From an uncultured bacterium (lineage in GTDB: Bacteria > Patescibacteriota > Saccharimonadia > Saccharimonadales > Saccharimonadaceae): 64,000 bases of DNA. This document shows, piece after piece, positions 45,101 through 52,199 of the stretch (positions are counted from its first letter, which is position 1; each line of letters starts with the position of its first letter). The notes beneath the pieces were generated by a model. It did not search any database, was not told the DNA's origin, and saw only the letters and a program-made list of their open reading frames with translations. The translations under genes were made by a program, and so were the position numbers. The DNA is taken from NCBI GenBank assembly GCA_903952435.1, contig CAJBFN010000001.1:1-64000 (forward strand), given 5' to 3'.

Positions 45101-45883
45101 TATAGTGGAACACAAGTCCTAAATATGTTTATGGGAACAAGTTATGAAATGAACTTCTCTAATCCATATGCAGGAGCAAGTAATGGTGGTCTTCATTTTC
45201 AGACAGGTGGACTTGGAACAACCTATGAACGATTAACTATTCTTAAAGATGGCAAAGTTGGCATCGGGACAACATCACCAGGCTATATTTTTCATGTAGT
45301 TGGTTTATCTTATTTTAGTGGGCAAACGGATGTTAATAATGCACTAAGAGCGGCTAGTGTTAGGTCGACAACGTATGAGGGTGGAAGCGTAGGAACTGGT
45401 TTAGACCGTGAAGTAACTTGGTTAAATTCGACTACTTTGATTGGCACAACTAATAAAACGGCAATATCATTTAAGCCAAAATTAAATACTACCGCCTTAA
45501 CCACAAAGGCGTTCAGTATTGAGCCAACCTACAATCCTGGTGCGGGTGCTACTACTTCAAACATTGATTTCTTTATCAATAGGACCGAAACAACAATAGG
45601 TAGTGGTGAACAAATATTAATGGATTTACAGGTTAATACAGTTAGTAAGTTTAAGGTAATGTCTAATGGTAACGTTGGTATCGGAACAGTATCACCAACT
45701 GCCCTAATTCACTTAGCAGCAGGAACAGCAACCGCTGGTACAGCACCATTGAAATTCACAAGTGGAACTTTACTAACTAATCCTGAATTAGGGACATTTG
45801 AATATGTTGATGATGGGACGACTGGTCATTTGTATTTTACCTTAAATATTGGTTCAGTAGTGACGAGAGTTCAGATTGTTTAA
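42137..45883 (+). CDS. Giant tail-fibre-like repeat protein
   Basis: 1248 residues. It starts MTDQRLPIVGSDDGAWGDLL with no signal peptide. Six copies of a G-N-V-G-I-G-x-x-x-P unit (about residues 299, 751, 813, 912, 1040 and 1180), each followed by a short beta segment, recall phage tail-fibre and adhesin repeats. Two YWNGTAW domains (about 208 and 511) and three AGTAPxKxTSG units (about 50, 768 and 1197) are internal duplications. It is probably an elongated trimeric or beta-rich surface fibre used in contact with a host or neighbour cell. Export route unclear. Confidence 0.75.
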   Translation: MTDQRLPIVGSDDGAWGDLLNKYLTKEHYDTGFDNVANGGHKTITVQPGTTSAGTAPIKLTSGPLMNTAEVGAIEFNTDAYYGTITTGAARKQFAFTADVLKIDQTNPQTIINGTPILSDGVKVESPTNTVISATKTLETFDYVQHFLQPSTYTNDTVFVKPGYYSVTGDVLNTVGDFLYLGKDTIFTDIYFGFGTILSVGTDRTWEYWNGTAWTSVAVTDGTNQWQNDGIVNFTAPGDWATTTVNAIANLYWLRVGTLSGTFTIEPTLKMCVPSAAIPASTLEVYSGDTGVPDVIVDKKGNVGIGFLDPGSYKLRVNGSIAGTSFSGGNISGASGAFSSAITNTLSTTGQTHVGGNILNGPAATLLLPSQNSPVNRMSAQAWNGYITKINAMDIYVNPDSEVITKARMAFKNTTTNGYPDASELMNITSDGTLNVIGLAQPRNNVFDNIQYYVSSVYTDITALVSNFGNITGDVLNATNDIIYFGKRNLFSQIQIVIGTAKSTGGTFVWEYWNGTAWVALTVTDGTVNGTLGPLSQSGNVDITIPGDWVQSYVGSGTASIGPLYYCRLKVTGGAFTTEPTLQLALPNTSLLLTGEIFNDTTFDTGLTKWAVTGGWAYTTGSYTFTWVSSTTTGTLKQAVADFKNPAKPNTWYRFRYQVGVVGPTGTSAWIGSEFADGNTYFQVSSTTEIDCFFKTNSNPGDFIIYTTATADSGLVLNGVSLTELKDGNIANTGLYTGGGPKGLKVDYLGNVGIGMTTPTAKLHLEAGTATAGTAPLKFTSGTLLNTPEAGTLEYLTNQFYIRGTDGLSVAGNTGIGTTSPLGKLNIFSETDSNNASNVIDYALLISSLDGTTGKEVGIAFRRFSTQADRKPMAAITLRNTATALGSLHFKTAPASNGDLVERLSITSGGAVGVGETSPGAKLDIKGDGTTTGIALRTKDSGGSVGLTVLDSGKLGVRFAAPVALVQIDTLLDTWYANDGSKPTWLLSYSGTQVLNMFMGTSYEMNFSNPYAGASNGGLHFQTGGLGTTYERLTILKDGKVGIGTTSPGYIFHVVGLSYFSGQTDVNNALRAASVRSTTYEGGSVGTGLDREVTWLNSTTLIGTTNKTAISFKPKLNTTALTTKAFSIEPTYNPGAGATTSNIDFFINRTETTIGSGEQILMDLQVNTVSKFKVMSNGNVGIGTVSPTALIHLAAGTATAGTAPLKFTSGTLLTNPELGTFEYVDDGTTGHLYFTLNIGSVVTRVQIV

Positions 45884-45945
45884 AAAACCTTAATAGCCAT
45901 TATCATACCGGTTTGAATGGTATAATTTAGAATCAGGAGGATAGA

Positions 45946-46098
45946 ATGAGACAAATATCAGAAGAGTTATTACAAAAAATAGCGAGCGCGCTAACCCAAA
46001 TGACGGGTTTAAGTTATGTGCAGGTACAGGGTCTGTTGAACGAACTAAGCAGTTTACCAGAAGTAAAATCGGAAGTTCCTAAAGAAATTAAAAAGTAG
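45946..46098 (+). CDS. 50-residue helical protein
   Basis: Starts MRQISEELLQKIASALTQMT and ends VPKEIKK. A perfect AGGAGG lies five bases before the ATG and TATAAT (45921-45926) just upstream, so the gene is well supported despite its size. It looks like two amphipathic helices. Its place after the fibre gene suggests an accessory role. Confidence 0.7.
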   Translation: MRQISEELLQKIASALTQMTGLSYVQVQGLLNELSSLPEVKSEVPKEIKK

Positions 46099-46133
46099 AG
46101 ATTAGCCAGTCACACCTATGCTTAAATTAATCA

Positions 46134-47063
46134 ATGGCTATGAAATTGCATAAATATTTATGTCGATGTTTATCATCTGGGGTTGAGTCTTTTTTTATTG
46201 TAGCTCTATTGTTAGCTGTGTGTATGTGCTTATTGCCAAATAGAACATTAGCTATAAACGATGGATCAGTAGAAAAAGGATTAACCCTTTCTCCACTGCG
46301 AAGTGAACTTGAAATTGCGCCAGGTACATCACTTGACGGGCAAATAATGGTCACTAATTCAACCGATAAACCGATGGCTGTTAGCTTTAGCGCCGAGGAA
46401 TTTAGTGTTATTAATCAGCAATACGATTATGCTTTTACTGAAGATTCAGATACGGCCAAATGGATCTCGTTTAACCCTGCACAAACCGATTTAACGGCTG
46501 GACAAAACAAAGTAATATCATTCAGAGTTGGTGCTCCACTATCGGCCGAGCCAGGCGGGCGATATCTTAGCTTATTCGCCAGTACGAATGTAAAAACATC
46601 AGACGGTGGTTTTAATTCGCGCCAGCGCGTCGCATCACTTTTATATATCACAGTTGCTGGTAGCGTGACGCGTAATGGTAATTTAATATCGCTAACATCG
46701 CCTTGGGCAGTTGGTGGCGAAAGTATGTGGAGTATGACGCTACAAAATACTGGCACAACACATTTCCGCAGTCGTTATAGTACTGTTGTTAAAAATGTAT
46801 TAGGTGACGGTGAAGTCGCGAATGCATCGTGGGATACGCTAATATTACCAGGCACAGTTAGGGCTGTATCGGATAAACTACCGTTGCCACAGTTTCCAGG
46901 TATATACAAAATTGTCTATACGATTGGACTGGGCGATAAACCAGCGGTGGTAGAAACCAGATGGCTAATTTATATGCCACTATGGGCAATTATTATTACT
47001 TTGGTTGCTGTTATATCTATAATTTCAGTGTTATTTAGAAGAATAAAAACAAAAAAGCATTAG
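46134..47063 (+). CDS. Surface protein with Ig-like domain and C-terminal anchor
   Basis: 309 residues. Signal segment (about 18-40, ending RTLAI), then LTLSPLRSELEIAPGTSLDG and AEPGGRYLSLFAS, the pattern of DUF916-like (WxL-protein peptidoglycan-binding) and COG1470-type domains, and a C-terminal membrane helix with a basic stop. A paralogue lies at 48667. These proteins usually present other surface proteins. Start ATG 46134 or 46140. Confidence 0.75.
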   Translation: MAMKLHKYLCRCLSSGVESFFIVALLLAVCMCLLPNRTLAINDGSVEKGLTLSPLRSELEIAPGTSLDGQIMVTNSTDKPMAVSFSAEEFSVINQQYDYAFTEDSDTAKWISFNPAQTDLTAGQNKVISFRVGAPLSAEPGGRYLSLFASTNVKTSDGGFNSRQRVASLLYITVAGSVTRNGNLISLTSPWAVGGESMWSMTLQNTGTTHFRSRYSTVVKNVLGDGEVANASWDTLILPGTVRAVSDKLPLPQFPGIYKIVYTIGLGDKPAVVETRWLIYMPLWAIIITLVAVISIISVLFRRIKTKKH

Positions 47064-47602
47064 TCGGTTTGAGGAACGGCCGTATAAACAACATTAGCTA
47101 CATAACTATCAGCCGGCTTGGCCATATCAAGTTTTACGCCGTAGGTTATAGTTGTTATGTCGCCACTTGAAGTCGGTATAGTGATTGAACGAATTAGAGT
47201 ATCAGATAATGATAAACCGACAAAATTTGTCGATGCATCAGTGTTATATCCCCAAGTATTAACCGTTAGTGCTGCGGGTGAATTATTAGATGAAGCGGGC
47301 AGCAGTGATCCCAAACTATTCATATTGGTATCGTTTAAGGCACGAATGTATAACTTATAACCCTTTACATCTGTTGATGTAACCGTAACAACACTATTGC
47401 TAGTAGCTAAAGCGCCACTGGTTGTTGGTGTGATAGGTATGGCTACATTACCACTAGTGGTAATTGATAATGATGTTTGATCGCCGTATGGTACATTCTC
47501 GTTATAAATACCTTTACCATATGGTTGAGCATAACTTGACGACGACATTAGTAGGCTAATGGCGATAGTTATAGCAGTGATCATCATTATTATCTTTCTC
47601 AT
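47060..47602 (-). CDS. Secreted beta-rich surface protein
   Basis: 180 residues with a signal peptide (cleavage likely after SYAQ). The body is Ser/Thr-rich beta strand (SLSITTSGNVAIPITPT, DVKGYKLYIRALND) and ends SYVANVVYTAVPQ, an ending shared in spirit with the 337-residue protein at 47654 (TTLTYVATTNF). The pattern recalls WxL or CalY-like surface proteins. Convergent with the preceding gene, overlapping by four bases. Confidence 0.7.
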   Translation of the reverse strand: MRKIIMMITAITIAISLLMSSSSYAQPYGKGIYNENVPYGDQTSLSITTSGNVAIPITPTTSGALATSNSVVTVTSTDVKGYKLYIRALNDTNMNSLGSLLPASSNNSPAALTVNTWGYNTDASTNFVGLSLSDTLIRSITIPTSSGDITTITYGVKLDMAKPADSYVANVVYTAVPQTD

Positions 47603-47653
47603 GCTTATGTTATTATAGCATTAAGATATTCAAAATTTTTCAGGGGTGAAATC

Positions 47654-48667
47654 GTGGTAAAGTCGAGGCAGTTAGCTAGGAGGATCACATATATATTATT
47701 AGCAGCTTCGCTACTATTAGTTTATTTGCCAAACATTGTTTCAGCCTCTCAAATTACCGCTCGAACTGTTACTATTGGTAGTTCTGCGGCGGGTGTTAGC
47801 ACGACTTATTTATTTAATTTTACAGTTCCGTCTGCCACAGTTATCCAATCAGCTGGTTTTGCTGCCTGTACGACGGCTAGTGGTGTCTGTACGTCAGTAC
47901 CTGGTTTCTCTGCAAGTTCATCGACCTTAACTTCTCAACCTATTAATTTAGGTGATGCGGCGGGTTGGTTGGTCGACACGGCCATGCCTGACGAATTAAG
48001 ATTGAGCAAATCGGGCAACATTGCAGCTCCAACCGGCAACCAAACGGTCGGTTTTTCGGGCGTTGTTAACCCTAGTGCGACTAATTCGACATTTTTCTTG
48101 CGCATGAGCACATATTCTGATGATTCTTGGGTTAATTTGATAGATACAGGCGTTGTTGCCGCTTCAACGGCCGGTCAAATCACTGTTACGGCTACAGTTG
48201 CAGAAACTTTAACTTTTACAATGGCTAGTGCGACTGTTGCACTCGGCGCATTATCAACTAGTTCAACGGGCGCGGCTACTTCATCTATGACCGTAGCAAC
48301 CAATGCAGCATCTGGCTATTCGATATCGTACTCTGGTAATACTCTAACTTCTGGATTAGATACTATCGCTGCTCTTAATTCGCCAGTAGCTTCTTCAATG
48401 AATAGTAAGCAATTTGGTATTAATTTAATGGCCAATACAACTCCAGCTATAGGTTCTAATGTTTCCGGATCGGGATCTGGTGCCCCGGCGGCTAATTATA
48501 ATACGGCCGATTTATTTAAATTTCATTCAGGTGATACGATAGCCTCATCTTTAGTTCCGACTAATAGTAATACCTATACGGTTAGTTATATTGCGAATAT
48601 AGATGGAGTTACTGCGCCTGGAGCTTATTCAACAACTTTGACTTATGTGGCAACGACTAATTTTTGA
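47654..48667 (+). CDS. Secreted surface protein, WxL-like
   Basis: 337 residues with a signal peptide (cleavage likely after VSAS). Two beta-rich halves follow; the second (ATVAETLTFTMASATVALG, then SSMTVATNAASGYSISYSG) has the layout of a C-terminal WxL-like domain, though no WxL motif is present. It is directly followed, with overlapping stop and start, by a DUF916-like protein, the usual partner type. Confidence 0.7.
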   Translation: MVKSRQLARRITYILLAASLLLVYLPNIVSASQITARTVTIGSSAAGVSTTYLFNFTVPSATVIQSAGFAACTTASGVCTSVPGFSASSSTLTSQPINLGDAAGWLVDTAMPDELRLSKSGNIAAPTGNQTVGFSGVVNPSATNSTFFLRMSTYSDDSWVNLIDTGVVAASTAGQITVTATVAETLTFTMASATVALGALSTSSTGAATSSMTVATNAASGYSISYSGNTLTSGLDTIAALNSPVASSMNSKQFGINLMANTTPAIGSNVSGSGSGAPAANYNTADLFKFHSGDTIASSLVPTNSNTYTVSYIANIDGVTAPGAYSTTLTYVATTNF

Positions 48668-49686
48668 TGAGAATATTAATTAAGTTATTTAAGATTTTAC
48701 CTGGGGCACTAACTTTAATCTTTATATTTAGTGTTTTAATAACTAATTCTGCCATGGCTGAATCGATTATCGCCAATGCGGCACAGGGCATTGAAATTAG
48801 CCCAGCTTTGGTTGAGTTAAATGCGGCCAAGGGCAATACTTACAATATAGTTTTAAATATTAAGAATATAACCGCTTCAACTTTAAGTTATACATCATCA
48901 ACGGACGATTTTGCGGCGGCTGATGAATCTGGATCTCCAAAAATTGTTTTGGATGGCCAATTGCCGACGACTGCGTCTGTAAAAACTTGGGTAAATATGG
49001 ATGCTGGATTTACATTACAGCCAAGACAAACAAAAACAATAACTGCTAGTATATTGGTGCCGGCCGATGCTGAACCGGGCGGTCATTATGGTATTTTGCG
49101 TTTTTCTGGCGTGGCTTCAACCATGGAGGATAGTGGCGTCAGTTTGTCGACTAGTGCTGGAGTTTTGGTGCTGATTAGGGTTGCGGGTGATATAACCGAA
49201 AAAGCGTCTTTGACTTCATTTTATAGTGCTCAAAATGACAAACAAAGTTGGTTTTTTGAAAATGGCCCAATTGATTTCGTGACTCGTATTCAAAATGAAG
49301 GCAATGTACATGTCAAGCCGGCTGGTAATATTGAGGTAAGAGATGTATTTAATAATTTAGTTTCAATGGTTCCGGTTAACGAAGAGAAATCTAATATTTT
49401 GCCTAACAGTATTCGTAAGTTTAGCGGGCAGTTCGGCCAAAACTGGCTGTTTGGTCATTATACGGCAAGTCTTGCTTTGGGATATGGCACGACTGGTCAA
49501 GCTATAACTGCCACAACCAGCTTTTGGGTCATACCTTATAAATTAATATTGGTTGGTCTGTTTGCCTTGGCTACTATAATATTTGTTCTAGTCAGATTAA
49601 TAAAAGTGTATAATGGATACATAATTAAAAAAGCAAAAAATGAAGAAGATAATAAAAACAAAAATGAACCTGACCAAAAAAGCTAA
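48667..49686 (+). CDS. DUF916-like membrane-anchored surface protein
   Basis: 339 residues from ATG 48667, coupled to the gene before it (TGATG). Signal peptide (ends AMAES), GIEISPALVELNAAKGNTY, AEPGGHYGILRFSG and a C-terminal helix with a long basic, Asn/Lys-rich cytoplasmic tail. It is a paralogue of the protein at 46134. Such proteins bind peptidoglycan and hold WxL-type partners at the surface. Confidence 0.75.
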   Translation: MRILIKLFKILPGALTLIFIFSVLITNSAMAESIIANAAQGIEISPALVELNAAKGNTYNIVLNIKNITASTLSYTSSTDDFAAADESGSPKIVLDGQLPTTASVKTWVNMDAGFTLQPRQTKTITASILVPADAEPGGHYGILRFSGVASTMEDSGVSLSTSAGVLVLIRVAGDITEKASLTSFYSAQNDKQSWFFENGPIDFVTRIQNEGNVHVKPAGNIEVRDVFNNLVSMVPVNEEKSNILPNSIRKFSGQFGQNWLFGHYTASLALGYGTTGQAITATTSFWVIPYKLILVGLFALATIIFVLVRLIKVYNGYIIKKAKNEEDNKNKNEPDQKS

Positions 49687-50098
49687 GATTGAATTATTTC
49701 AACCTAATAGCTCGCTTATAAATCATCTTAGGCTGATTAAATCTAGGCATGCTGGAAAATTAGTCCATCATCGCCATACGTCTCATTTGTCGCTGGTTAT
49801 CCTGTTGATTTTTATTGGTATTTTTATGTATTTTTATGGCTATTTTTCGAATACAGAGTCATTCGCGATTAGCGACCAATCGTCTGTTTTGGTTACGGCA
49901 ACTGTTCCTGGGGAGATAACTAGCTCAAATACTAATCAAGGAGATCTTAATAAGATAACAGAAACTGTGGCAAATCCAGTTACATGGTTTGAAGCACCAG
50001 TACCGATGTATATTTTAGTTTTTGTATTGACATTAGGGTTCTGGATAGGCGACTTATTCGACCGTGAATTCGGCCTCGGTAAAACCCAAAAAAGATAA
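49640..50098 (+). CDS. Two-helix membrane protein of the surface module
   Basis: 152 residues; begins inside the last 47 bases of the previous gene. Basic N-terminus of about 45 residues, a helix (about 50-68), an outer stretch with SSVLVTATVPGEI, and a second helix (about 122-140). The short SVLVTATVPG strand is like those at the start of surface beta domains. Function unknown. Confidence 0.65.
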   Translation: MKKIIKTKMNLTKKAKIELFQPNSSLINHLRLIKSRHAGKLVHHRHTSHLSLVILLIFIGIFMYFYGYFSNTESFAISDQSSVLVTATVPGEITSSNTNQGDLNKITETVANPVTWFEAPVPMYILVFVLTLGFWIGDLFDREFGLGKTQKR

Positions 50099-50216
50099 GA
50101 ACGATACCTTTAGGGGCTATCCTTATAGCATTTAATTGACTATATGCTGATTATATGCTATAATCTTATAATTACCTTATTAGGTATGTATTTTGAAAAA
50201 TTGGAGTTGAGAATGA

Positions 50217-50750
50217 ATGCTACGTATCTTTTTATCACTAGGAGCCACTGTTTTAGTGGTTTGGCTATGTCAAATTATTGAATCTATTGTTTCAAGAGAA
50301 TCAGCTAAATGCACTAGCTATGGTCATTTCAGGGCGCTTGCCGGGGGTCCCAGTATTTATATGTACCAGAATTTGATATATATAATTTACTCTACGGTCA
50401 GTTTTTTAATTTTTATAGTTAATTCTTTGTTTGCTGATTATTTAATAACAATGGTCGTTTGGTGCGGCTTATGGTTGGTGCCGTTTCTCTTGGCATCAAT
50501 ATCATTAAGTAATAGAGATGACGGGTTAGATACTTTTATGAGAGAACTCTTTAAGAAATTAAAGATGCTTATTATTAGCATGTTGTTATTGTGCCCTATT
50601 TTTATTGTAATTCAAACTTTTAAGGCTGGGCCAATTGTAGTATTTAATTCGATTTTTGCATGGTTTATTTCTATAGTTGTTATATTAATATCTATATGGA
50701 TATTTCTTGGCGGATTGAAAAGACTTATGTATAAGATTAAGAAAAATTAA
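50217..50750 (+). CDS. Multi-pass membrane protein, unknown
   Basis: 177 residues with about four hydrophobic segments and a basic C-terminus. TTGGAG precedes the ATG. No family recognised. It is the last gene before the heat-shock region and has its own terminator. Confidence 0.6.
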   Translation: MLRIFLSLGATVLVVWLCQIIESIVSRESAKCTSYGHFRALAGGPSIYMYQNLIYIIYSTVSFLIFIVNSLFADYLITMVVWCGLWLVPFLLASISLSNRDDGLDTFMRELFKKLKMLIISMLLLCPIFIVIQTFKAGPIVVFNSIFAWFISIVVILISIWIFLGGLKRLMYKIKKN

Positions 50751-50813
50751 AAGATAAGTTAATTTTCAAAAGGTTATTATCTACGCCGACATAACTCCAC
50801 ATTGTTCAAGATT

Positions 50814-50840
50814 AGGCGGCATTAAATGCCGCCTTTTTTA
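50814..50840 (+). terminator. Terminator
   Basis: AGGCGGCAT pairs with ATGCCGCCT across three bases, followed by six T. Confidence 0.88.
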
Positions 50841-50869
50841 TTTGCAAAATAAACTGATGCATCATTATC

Positions 50870-50909
50870 TTGGCACTCGTTGACAGTGAGTGCTAGGTGA
50901 GGCTATAAT
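50870..50909 (+). promoter_or_regulatory. CIRCE operator and promoter of hrcA-grpE
   Basis: TTGGCACTC-N9-GAGTGCTAG (50870-50896) is a CIRCE element, the HrcA binding site. TTGACA lies inside the nine-base spacer (50880-50885) and TATAAT 18 bases later (50904-50909), so HrcA binding would cover the -35. The -10 ends seven bases before the hrcA ATG. Confidence 0.93.
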
Positions 50910-50916
50910 ATTTTTT

Positions 50917-51627
50917 ATGACAGAGCGTCAAGTTAAGATTCTGGCGGCTATTATTGAGCAGCATGCTGAGATTGCTGCGCCTGTGGGCAGTGTTATGCTG
51001 GCTAATCTTTTTGGTGTGTCTAGTGCTACAATTCGCAGTGAAATGGTTCAGTTAGAGGAAATGGGTTTAATTACTCAGCCTCACACAAGTGCTGGTCGTA
51101 TACCTACAGACGCTGGCTATCGTTTATATGTAAACATGCTAAATGATGCCGAAAATGTTAACGAAATACCAAAACTTGATCGCGGTGCGAGAATGATTGA
51201 GTCTAGGGTTGATACTCATAGCTCACACGCTGATCGGGCTATTCGTGGTGCGGTTGATTCGCTTGTCGAGCTGACTCATAATCTTGGAATTGCCACAATT
51301 GGCGACGAGCTATATATGAGCGGAATTAGCAATTTGTTTTCACAGCCAGAATTTAGTAGCACCGACCATGTTCAATCGGTCGCTAGGTTGTTAGATAATC
51401 TAGAGCCATGGCTGCGCGAGGCCTCGCCAAATGAACCTTTGAACGTTTTTATTGGCGCTGAGAATCCAATTGGTCGCAACAGTGGCGTAAGCCTAATTAT
51501 TAGCCGTTATCGTTCACCATATAGCGATCGAAGTTATATTGGAGTTTTGGGATCGACTCGTCAAAATTATAGTAAAGTAATGCGCTTGGTTCGTCATGCT
51601 GGTATGATGTTAGAAAATAGATTATAG
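50917..51627 (+). CDS. hrcA: Heat-inducible transcription repressor HrcA, short form
   Basis: 236 residues from ATG 50917 (the GTG at 50890 lies inside the operator). The N-terminal winged helix is typical: PVGSVMLANLFGVSSATIRSEM and LEEMGLITQPHTSAGRIPT, then DAGYRLYV. The usual protein has about 340 residues; here the middle dimerisation/insert region is strongly cut, but the C-terminal SLIISRYRSPYSDRSYIGVLG and the closing NYSKVMRLVRHAG are kept. It represses its own operon and, by the operators seen, dnaK and dnaJ. Confidence 0.93.
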   Translation: MTERQVKILAAIIEQHAEIAAPVGSVMLANLFGVSSATIRSEMVQLEEMGLITQPHTSAGRIPTDAGYRLYVNMLNDAENVNEIPKLDRGARMIESRVDTHSSHADRAIRGAVDSLVELTHNLGIATIGDELYMSGISNLFSQPEFSSTDHVQSVARLLDNLEPWLREASPNEPLNVFIGAENPIGRNSGVSLIISRYRSPYSDRSYIGVLGSTRQNYSKVMRLVRHAGMMLENRL

Positions 51628-51637
51628 GGGATAAAAT

Positions 51638-52114
51638 ATGACAAAAGAATTAAAAAAATCTAAAAAAGAACTAGAATTTGAGCAAAAAATAGGTGAACTG
51701 ACCAATGATTTGCAGCGCACGCGAGCTGATTTTGAAAATTATCGCAAGCGAGTCGATGCTGAAAAGGACATGGCTCGCGAAGCTGGCCAGATAAATACAA
51801 TCTTAAAATTATTACCAGTCATTGATAATATCGAACGTGCAATCGCCTATTTGCCTGAAGATTTAAAGGATAATGCTTGGGCGCAAAGCGTGGCTGGATT
51901 GGTTAAGAATCTAGAAAAATCTTTGGATGGCATGAGCCTAAAACGAATTGAAGCCACGCCAGGCACTGAATTTAATCCAGACTTGCATGATGCGGTTCAG
52001 GTTGACGAAGACGCAGCCGGCGAACATGAAATTATTGCCGAAGAATTACAACCGGGTTATTTATTAAACGACCGTCCAATTCGCCATGCTATGGTTAAAG
52101 TTACGCGCCAGTAG
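51638..52114 (+). CDS. grpE: Nucleotide exchange factor GrpE
   Basis: 158 residues: coiled coil with RTRADFENYRKRVDAEKDMA, then the beta domain (GTEFNPDLHDAVQVDE, LQPGYLLNDRPIRHAMVKV). It releases ADP from DnaK. Ten bases after hrcA, with AGGGGATAAA as SD region; same transcript. Confidence 0.96.
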   Translation: MTKELKKSKKELEFEQKIGELTNDLQRTRADFENYRKRVDAEKDMAREAGQINTILKLLPVIDNIERAIAYLPEDLKDNAWAQSVAGLVKNLEKSLDGMSLKRIEATPGTEFNPDLHDAVQVDEDAAGEHEIIAEELQPGYLLNDRPIRHAMVKVTRQ

Positions 52115-52157
52115 CACTTGCGTGTTATTATATCTGTATATATAAATAAAAATAAAA

Positions 52158-52183
52158 CCCTCCGTCGCTAAAGCTTTGGAGGG
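52158..52183 (-). terminator. Hairpin with terminator form on the minus strand
   Basis: CCCTCC and GGAGGG close a hairpin 17 bases before the acetate kinase ATG. On the minus strand it is followed by TTTTATTTTTATTT, as in a terminator, yet no minus-strand gene ends here. On the plus strand it has no T tract and the next AAGGGG is the SD of the kinase gene. Confidence 0.4.
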
Positions 52184-52199
52184 CAAGGGGTAATTAAAT

